Part shown: piece after piece, positions 56,870-64,000 of the stretch | Position numbering within the stretch: the first letter of the stretch is position 1 | Layout: every line of letters starts with the position of its first letter | Assembly (NCBI GenBank): GCA_009733575.1 | Contig: ML769659.1 | Location: 1 to 64,000, forward strand | Source of the DNA: Gymnopus androsaceus JB14 | Lineage: Eukaryota > Basidiomycota > Agaricomycetes > Agaricales > Omphalotaceae | Reading direction: 5' to 3' | DNA: 64,000 nucleotides | Made by a program: the position numbers and the translations under genes | The notes under the pieces: generated by a model | The model's input: only the letters and a program-made list of their open reading frames with translations | Databases searched by the model: none | What the model was told of the DNA's origin: nothing

Positions 56870-58140
56870 AAATTAAGCTAAACAAATAGCTCACTTCCCA
56901 AATTATCAGACCTAAACTATATACATCAGATACTATGGTCTCAGGATTGCCATCAAGACATTCCAGAGCCATCCATTGTAGTGTCCCTCATGCTCCATCA
57001 ACCTTTATAGAATGCCCTGATTGACTGCGCATATCATCAATAGCTTGAGAAAGACCAAAATCAGCCACAAGTGCATTATGGCTGGAGCCACAAAGAGTAA
57101 GGCTAATCTGGAAAAAGTATTATCATCAAGTATGCATGTACCCCTTTGAGATCTGTGTGTACAATATCCATACTGTGAAGATAGGTCATACCTGCAACAA
57201 TGCCATATGCCTTGAGACAGAGATAAATTAACAATGCTCTGTAGAAGCTGAACAGGTCATATACTAAATCAATCCTATTCATGTCTGGATTGTCATATAG
57301 ATACTGGCATAAATTGCTAAAACAACAGTACTGCATTACAAGGAATGGCTGCAGTAATGAGATATAAGAGCTTAATCAACCATACAGGTAAAAAACTTCA
57401 CACTATTTCTGCCTCCAAGCAAATACCATATAGATTGAAGATATTGGGATGATGTAAAGTCATCCCGGAAGATATTAGTGGTTAGTAAGAGTATGTTCAT
57501 TGTAGTAGACAGTTTCAACATGCCATATTTCAACCTCCTTGTACATTGGCTACTAGTATTTAAACTAATTGAAAGGTTGACTCAGATTTGAAGTCAGAAC
57601 TCACTAGTCTGTCTCTCTCTATGAGTGCTCATACATTGTTAATATACATCTGTTTGATTGCAACAAGCTTTGCCACTGTCAGTCAACTGATACTCCAGGG
57701 AAGAACTGGATAGCACATACAGCTGTGTTCCACTGTCCTCTAAAGACTTGTCCAAAAGAGCCCTGACCTATGATATTTGCAGTATCAAAGTCAACCTCAA
57801 GGCTAGTGACAATCCAATCTTCTGATATTGTTTGTGGGTAGCCTTGAGACATACACTGAATAGCAGTGCCTGCATTTCAAAGAAACTTGGCTTCCAGAGA
57901 CTGCTCCAAACCAAGATATTTGACATACTATCATTGATTTCACAAGGACAATTAGAAGATTGAAGATTGTAGCACAAAAGACTTACTTTGTAAACTGCTA
58001 TAAGAAGCTCCTCCATCCTCCTTTGCAACCCTCCATGATCCTGCAAAGTATCCAAGATACGCTGGTCACTTGCTAACAATTGGTCAAGTTTGGCCACTAG
58101 TTCAGTATGGTCTTGTTCATAAGTGAGCCACATATCCTGC
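56870..58140 (-). pseudogene. Protein kinase-like pseudogene
   Basis: Reading the minus strand: an N-terminal helical stretch (KLDQLLASDQRILDTLQDH, RRMEELLIAVYK, about 58010-58110), a glycine-rich loop (NIIGQGSFGQVFRGQW, about 57770), the catalytic loop (AGMTYLHSMDIVHTDLKG, near 57170), a DFG segment (NALVADFGLSQAIDDM, near 57060) and GTLQWMALECLDGN (near 56970). The catalytic-loop Asn is lost (KGVH) and the VAIK Lys is replaced (CAIQF). A TGA stops the frame before GTLQW. It is a kinase-fold relic, not active. The N-terminal helix resembles the adaptor regions found in fungal kinases beside effector domains. Confidence 0.65.
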
Positions 58141-60222
58141 TGGAATTTATCTGCATTGGTATATGCAATGAACTAGAGCACAATCTAGTATGAGTCCAAG
58201 GTGTAGATGAAGGTTACTGTAAGTACTTACATTGAAAACCTCAAATGTACTTGTTATTTGACTCAATGTCTAGGATTTGACTATTGATATTGTCCATGTT
58301 CATTATACACTACAAGAATCCTTTTTTTTGAGTTTCTCAAGGACATCCTTGACTGCTTGGCAGGTTCTGAGCAATAACAATCAGCTGCAGAAGCAATAAA
58401 AGTTAGTGACCCTTAGCTTACTCCTGCAAGTCATCAACCCCTGTCTGCAAAGCAGGTGATAGAGACTTGTTTGATTCAACAGAGAGATATTGTGCAAGCT
58501 TCTCAACAAGGTAATAACAATGATCCAGAAGAATACAAATTTGAGTCTTTCATGCGTGGACACTACCATGGATGTTGTAGGCACTTTTCAAATGTTCCAT
58601 GCCCCACAGAAGACTTTTGGGAGTGCAATAGCACCAAAAAGTTCAGTCATATCAAGACAAGATGGAGACAAAGGAGAAGGATATTCACTGTATTGTAATC
58701 AATGAGAATAGTTGCAATGAAACTATGTGATGTGTGAATGTGCTAAGTCTCTTGAGTGCTATGTAGACTGCCCATCTTCCACAGGTGCCATGGGTGCAGT
58801 TAAAATTTAGTGCATCACTAGTATTGTTTTGAGGCAATGTATAGTAAATGTATGCATACATAGTCTCAGAAAAGACCTAGCATCCTAAATTTTTTTAAAA
58901 CTGAATCATTGAAGAAAGATGGAAGGATTGTTGAGTTAAGAATAAGAAGACTGGACTTTGTTTCTTCAAGTTCTACACTCTAAGGTCCCAACTATTGTTT
59001 AGTTGATTCATACACCACACACCTCCAACAATGGTCCACCATCCTCCTCCTACACCTATACATCTTCAGACTTTTACTAGCAATGATTGAGCGCTGAGGT
59101 CATCCAGTCTAAGAAGAAAACAAGCGCCGTATTCAAGTGCTGGAAATTGATTCCAAATTGATGCACCCTTTCTTTTCCTCTTCCACACAAATGGCATGCA
59201 CCTAATGTATTGCTAAACAATTTTTTATTTCCTCTTGAATTCCTTATGAATTGCTAATCACCATTAAAGACTCTGGATTTTGAACATGCTTTGATACTCA
59301 TTCATGCTGAATCAGAGTGAATAATACAAGCACTCAAACTCTATGCCAGTATCTCTTCAACCTTCCACACCAACTTTTTTCTGAACTGTTATTCTAGCCT
59401 GAATTTGTGTTAAATTGCAATGTTCACAGCCAATCAGGATACTTCATTGGAATTGAGATGCTCCAAGGAGGTTGCATCATAAGTAGTAAGGAATACCCAG
59501 AATAAGCAGAGCACATTCCAGGGGTTCATATGCAATTTATGACTATCAAGGTATACTTAAACAGTCATCCATATTTAGTTTTCATGCTGACTGAGGACTC
59601 TGCAACCAGGTTGACTTGTCCTCCATGACCGACTCTTTAGCTATTGTGATGTCTCATATGACAATCTAGCCCATGCTTTTGTGATTATCTCAAATCATTA
59701 TATGCAATGTCATACAGCTTCCATCTTATCTTGGAGCTGAACAAAGATGGAAGGGCCATTCAAGGTGCAGCTACTTGTTGTGGATGTAAATGTGTATTTT
59801 GACTCTTTTCTTTTTCTGTCATGTATGCTCTGTGCATTGCGCTTCTGCGTTACTGCTGCTATCCAGATGCACTTTACTTCCCTCAAGTCATTGACTACCT
59901 CTTTACTATGAATGCACATGTGCCTCTGCCATGGATTCATAACAATTACAATCCATGGTTGGTTAGCTGGTCAGGCCCTTCTCTGAAAACTGCAAGAGCC
60001 ATGCTCATTGCCAGCAACCAGAACGAGCACAGGAGTGTGCATCACATGGAGCACATGGAATGGTTGCTTAGAGTCCACAGATATTATTCTGTTCTCTTTG
60101 CCTCTTCATTGCAGTATCATCATTGAATCTCAAGGATCTACTCTTTCCTACCCTCCTGCCACTCTTTCGATACTTGGCTCCCATCAATCTATGTCTGTCT
60201 ATATCACATCAGCAAAACCTGG
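58141..60222. other. No recognisable gene
   Basis: AT-rich with many stops. Open frames near 58456 and 59821-60126 show no domain that I recognise. No repeat stands out apart from poly-T runs near 58321. Confidence 0.4.
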
Positions 60223-60348
60223 GTGGTCTCTAGAGATCTCCAGAGAGCTCCAGAGCACCCATAGCTTCTGGAGCTGCTGTAGCAAGGATAGTAATTCTAG
60301 GAAGCTCTGGAGGACTATTGAGTTCTCTGGAGCTCTCTGGAGATCACC
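60223..60348. repeat. Palindromic GATCTCCAGAG inverted repeat
   Basis: Two arms contain an exact 21-bp inverted match (centred on CTCCAGAGAGCTCC) around a 50-odd-bp middle that is itself rich in CTGGAG. Related words (GATCTCCAGAGC) recur directly near 60850 and 60940 in a loose tandem repeat of about 100 bp. Confidence 0.55.
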
Positions 60349-61769
60349 TATCATTTGACAATTCAGGTTACCAAGTCCCATTCAATCGAAAATTTACATA
60401 TCAAATTTTTCACATGCAATAATAATAGAAAAAGTAAGCATTTTATTGTTAAGGGGAGTTGGGCAAGGTACTACTATAGTACTATATAATAAACTTAGAG
60501 TCTCGTTCACCAAGCCAGCCTCTGCCCTACAGTTATTAGTCATTTCCAAAATATCAGTGAATTGATGCTGAAAAGGGATATGAACTTACAGTAAGAGGAG
60601 GGAAAGTGGGACCAAGTTGCAACAATGGAGGCCTGGGGAAAGAAGAAAAAAAGTACAAGTCAACATTCAACTTTAAGTTAAATGGCGACATCTTTATATG
60701 ATATCCTGACAGTTTATAGCATTGGATGACCATTCTGTTGGTTATGTGATGTAAAAGGAAGGGCCTGGCAACTGTTTCCTTTTATGTCACTTAACCAATA
60801 TTCAAGTCTGACAGCTGTTATCTGCTCGGATCAACCAGAGCAGTCAGAGATCTCCAGAGCGCAATTCAATGCTCTGACTGCTCCAGCAAATATCTGGGTT
60901 TGGCTGGTGGCAACTGCAGAGCAGCCAGAGCAGCTAGAGGTCTCCAGAGCTCAATTCAATGATCTGAGAGCTCCAGCAAACAACCAGGTTTTGCTGATGC
61001 ACCTAGTACTAAAGGTCCAATTGCAGAGTCTACTAGTTGGTTCATTGCTCATTCCCTCCTCTGGATGGCAGACAGCTCAACATTGTTAACAAAACAAGAA
61101 TCATCTCACTGCCATGACCATTGGATGGAAAGGAATAGAAGGACCTTCCATTTGCAACCTTCTCAGTCCAATATTCAACTTTTGGGTTTTTGGGTTGATG
61201 CAGCGCTCAGTCTAGATTTCCTTACATGAACCACATTGAACAACAGATGCTGCCTTCCCAAGGGGTGGTTGGGATGCAGGAAGGGAATGTGGTCATAGAT
61301 ATCGAAGGAGGAGGGAAAAAGAAAGCGGAGGAGCTGGGTCAGAAGATAAGTTCATCATGGAGGAGTGGAACATTTGTCACAGCCTTGGATCTATACCTGG
61401 AGTCCTGAATCCTGTTTCAATCATATATAGCTCAAATTGTTCTCTTTTGTGATGCTACTACATACTTGGATATTTACTTGTACCCCAGTCCTTGTGCTTT
61501 CAACCTCATTGCACTGTCTTAGATATCAATCTTGATGGATTTTACACTCATACCCTTCTGCCTCTTTGATTCCTGGCTACACCTACACCTACGTTTGCAC
61601 CCCAACTTATGAGTTCACCACTGAGACGCTACTTACCCTCCCGAGCCTGAATATTGATACAGAAGCAAGGCGTGGTAGGATGAAATGATAGATGTATCTT
61701 TTGGATTCTTCTTTCAATGCTAAGTTTGATGGAAAACTTAAAGTCTGTCAATATTACAGGTTTTATGGG
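60349..61769. other. No recognisable gene; loose CCAGAG-rich tandem repeat
   Basis: A tandem duplication of about 100 bp (60830-61000, shared CTCCAGAGC, AATTCAATG and TGCTCCAGCAAA) and short open frames without domains. A frame at 61226-61408 is Lys/Glu/Gly-rich and unconvincing. Confidence 0.4.
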
Positions 61770-62994
61770 GGGTTTACTCTAAGGGAAACAATGATGTTCA
61801 AACTAAAGAGGTGTATGACCTGTATGATGACTATGTTGATCTTGATGCAGACAAAGCAGATGCTTGGAATAAGCAATGGAAAACATTCAAAATGGAGAAG
61901 AAGTGCCGGAAAGTCTTCATAGAGTTCTTGGGTTGCTGGTAAGTCTAGGGAATAGCACACGTCCTGACTACTTGTTGATCCATAGTGGTAGGGATACCAT
62001 GAACTCTGTTGGCTATGCCCATGCCATCAAGCTTTGCTTCACCCACACCAATAAAAGTGTGCATACATTTAGGCATGCTATTGCCCTTGACGCAATGCTT
62101 CAAGCAAAATAACTGGAGCTCCCCACTCAAGGACGTTTCCGCAGATAGGCCAAATAGTTGGAAAACGAGGTTAAAGATGAACATTGAGGAGGTTTGGTTT
62201 GCTGGCTGCCATTGCAGTGAGTTCAGACTTACCGCTATGTAACAAAACAATGGGAGTCTAACTTTGCCTACTGCTTCAGATATTGGAGGTGGCTCCATCC
62301 CCAATGGCATCAGGCCCAACCTTGTACACATCTTTCTGAGATGAATGATCCGTGAATGCTTCAGAATGAACAGCAGCATGCTCTTCAATGAAGAAGCAAT
62401 TAAAGCCATTGGCATCGACCCATCCTCCATTTACCCAATTGTCAAACCTTGCCTGGAAATTTCTTCCTTCTCCTCTGGCTCCTCCTCCATCACCATCATC
62501 GAGCCCCAGACATGGCCAGCTTACTTCTACAGCTGGGTCCCCTTTACCAAAAAGCCCAAGGAGATACTGAAACTGTTGGTCCCGACACAATCTGAGGAAG
62601 AGCTGGATGCGATTGACGCTCTCGCTCCGGCATATGACCAACTAAAACTCCACCCTGTCAAATGGGAACCCATGGAATGGGCATGGCCGAGGAGAGACCA
62701 AAAGAAAGAGAAAGATATGAAGGATGAAAAGAAAGAGCAAGAAACAAAGGGTGAGGGTGAGGGATGGGAGAAAGTGTGGGAACAACATCTTGGCCATGGA
62801 CGGACGATTCCGCCGCCCTCTCATGGAGGCAAGATCAAGGTGCATTGGATGGTTCAGATATGCATGGAGGCAAAGTTACAGAATGGAGAGGAGAAATATG
62901 TCCCGCTTGCAAGAGTGGGATATGAGCGTGAATACGAGGACAAGAAAACCTTCGAACAAGCTTTGAATTCAGGCTGGATTCAGTGGGTGGCTTG
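61770..62994 (+). pseudogene. DUF2235 (alpha/beta hydrolase-like) pseudogene
   Basis: Segments typical of fungal DUF2235 proteins lie in order: GNNDVQTKEVYDLYDD, KCRKVFIEFLGCW (then a 52-nt intron), DTMNSVGYAHAI, VHTFRHAIALD, IEEVWFAGCHC (then an intron), IGGGSIPNGIRPNLVHIFLR, MIRECFRMNSSMLF and PAYDQLKLHPVKWEPMEW, ending GWIQWVA. DUF2235 domains carry a GFSRGA nucleophile elbow N-terminally; that part is absent here. A shift near 62100 (...ALDAMLQAK then FKQNNWSSPL) and a TGA at 62341-62343 where the family has Trp make this a 5'-truncated pseudogene. Confidence 0.75.
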
Positions 62995-63519
62995 AACTGG
63001 GCAGACATTTCTTTTTATTATTATTTCGCCGTTCGTTTGTTGGATCCGCTGCTATGCACGTACACTCATTTTCATACTCGTTTACTGATCTACATCCCAC
63101 TCATATTCTATCATTTTGCTATCTCTGTTTAGCACTAGTCAATTCAATATAGCTTTCTTGTAATATATCGCACATGTTACCCTATCATCCCACAACCGGC
63201 ACATTTCACGTTGACCCCCTCTGAACATCACGCGTTTCAACCATTGATTTATCTTCGTCATATCCCTCAACAATCCCTCTCTCAAAGACGTTCCGGTAGC
63301 CGGCACTCTGATCATCGCCCAAACACTACTAAGACCCAGACTCAAGCTTGAGCTTGAAAACATATACTCCTGTCGGAGAAGGAGGAGGAAAGCAAAGTCG
63401 GCTGAAACAAAGATGGTATCAATGACCCAACGACTTTGGAAGTGTATGGTTAGGTATAAGAAGGAAGTGAACGAGGCAATGGGAGTGGGAATGGGCAAGG
63501 TAGTACAAAACGGTGAACA
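62995..63519. other. No recognisable gene
   Basis: A minus-strand frame (63139-63498) is open but shows no domain. It might be a 3' exon or UTR of the minus-strand frame next to it. Confidence 0.35.
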
Positions 63520-63852
63520 TTATGGAGCATAAAGAGAAAGAGGGGTGGAACAGCATCGACAAAGGGAATGGGGTAATATAAAGAGGTAGCTACTATCGTA
63601 TAAAGACGGAAGGAACGGGGAAATACAGTAGACGGGAGAAAGGAACAGGAACGGGAATGAAAAAAAATGAAGAAAAAACGACCATGCAGTGAGGGAATTG
63701 GGAACAGAAACGCGCGTAAATACGAACTCGGGATGTAGTCCGAGTGAGAAGAGCTCGAACGGAGATGTTGCTAGCGGTAGCACCTCCCCATCTTCTGGAG
63801 GCGCCGGGTATTCGAGGGAGTGAACGTAGATTTTGAAGGTAGTCATCATCAA
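63520..63852 (-). CDS. Possible first exon of a hypothetical protein
   Basis: An open frame starting MMMTTFKIYVHSLEYPAPPE reads well for about 60 residues (GEVLPLATSPFELFSLGLHP, EFVFTRVSV) and then becomes low-complexity Phe/Leu/Ser, as when a frame runs into an intron. A donor may lie near 63720. I do not recognise the protein. It would be divergently arranged with an ATG at 63937. Confidence 0.3.
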   Translation of the reverse strand: MMMTTFKIYVHSLEYPAPPEDGEVLPLATSPFELFSLGLHPEFVFTRVSVPNSLTAWSFFLHFFSFPFLFLSPVYCISPFLPSLYDSSYLFILPHSLCRCCSTPLSLYAP

Positions 63853-63936
63853 TTGCTGTCGCTATAAAGACGGGCGTTGCGCTGTGATGTGTATCGCATT
63901 GTGTAAGGGAGTTGTAGCGAGTCGGATATCCGGGCT

Positions 63937-64000
63937 ATGGAGATGTCGGAATCAATAAGTGGAGGTAGCGGTACGGCGGCGGAAGGGTTGACGATGGATG
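63937..64000 (+). CDS. Possible start of a gene running off the window
   Basis: The open frame MEMSESISGGSGTAAEGLTM continues to the window edge in a GC-rich stretch with coding-like composition. Only 21 codons are visible, so the assignment is tentative. Confidence 0.25.
   Translation, partial: MEMSESISGGSGTAAEGLTMD

Overview
The window looks like a chromosomal stretch from a mushroom-forming fungus (Basidiomycota, Agaricomycetes). The signs are multi-exon genes with short GT-AG introns of about 45-100 nt, a histone H4 gene split by four introns, an intron-containing tRNA-Gly gene, and families typical of that group: an Msb1/Mug8 morphogenesis protein, an EF-hand plus ZZ-type zinc-finger protein, F-box/LRR proteins, a Rieske-DUF455 fusion, DUF2235, a P450 relic and an NAD-dependent epimerase. 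Only three protein genes look fully intact or nearly so: histone H4 (14522-15046, +), the EF-hand/zinc-finger gene (15532-21018, -) and MSB1 (37487-43911, +). Most other coding sequence is broken.

Layout. 1-2815: a relic of the Uso1/p115 vesicle-tether head domain. 3386-9597: a decayed Ty3/gypsy-type retroelement with an extra ORF after pol. That ORF was itself hit by a small inverted-repeat element, and the putative 3' LTR cuts off an F-box gene. 10572-14167: the 3' half of a Rieske-DUF455 gene, a small membrane-protein gene and an F-box/LRR pseudogene. 14522-21018: histone H4 and the EF-hand gene. 22990-25130: a tandem array of about thirteen short structured repeats whose stems show compensatory changes. 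This is the best candidate for an undescribed system, a non-coding RNA cluster. 26335-31221: an inverted, decaying copy of MSB1. 31735-36564: fragments of an epimerase gene, a P450 pseudogene, and a tRNA-Gly gene with a decayed copy nearby. 37487-43911: the intact MSB1 gene. 44874-49573: a second epimerase copy, a second F-box 5' end, a second membrane-protein gene (interrupted by a Tc1/mariner-type MITE) and the 5' half of the Rieske-DUF455 gene. 50395-51735: minisatellites, ending at a 25-N assembly gap (51800-51824). 51825-64000: AT-richer, repeat-dense sequence with a 165-bp satellite, a hAT-type MITE, tRNA-like and foldback elements, and relics of a protein kinase and a DUF2235 hydrolase.

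The parts are linked by duplication. The block F-box / membrane protein / Rieske-DUF455 occurs twice in opposite orientation (about 10.5-12.8 kb and 46.5-49.6 kb), and the two copies keep complementary halves of the Rieske-DUF455 gene. MSB1 and the epimerase are also each present twice in opposite orientation, with one MSB1 copy intact and the other decaying. This pattern fits repeated inverted duplication followed by loss and transposon insertion. No operon-like functional linkage is implied. Family names come from recognising motifs by eye, without database searches.
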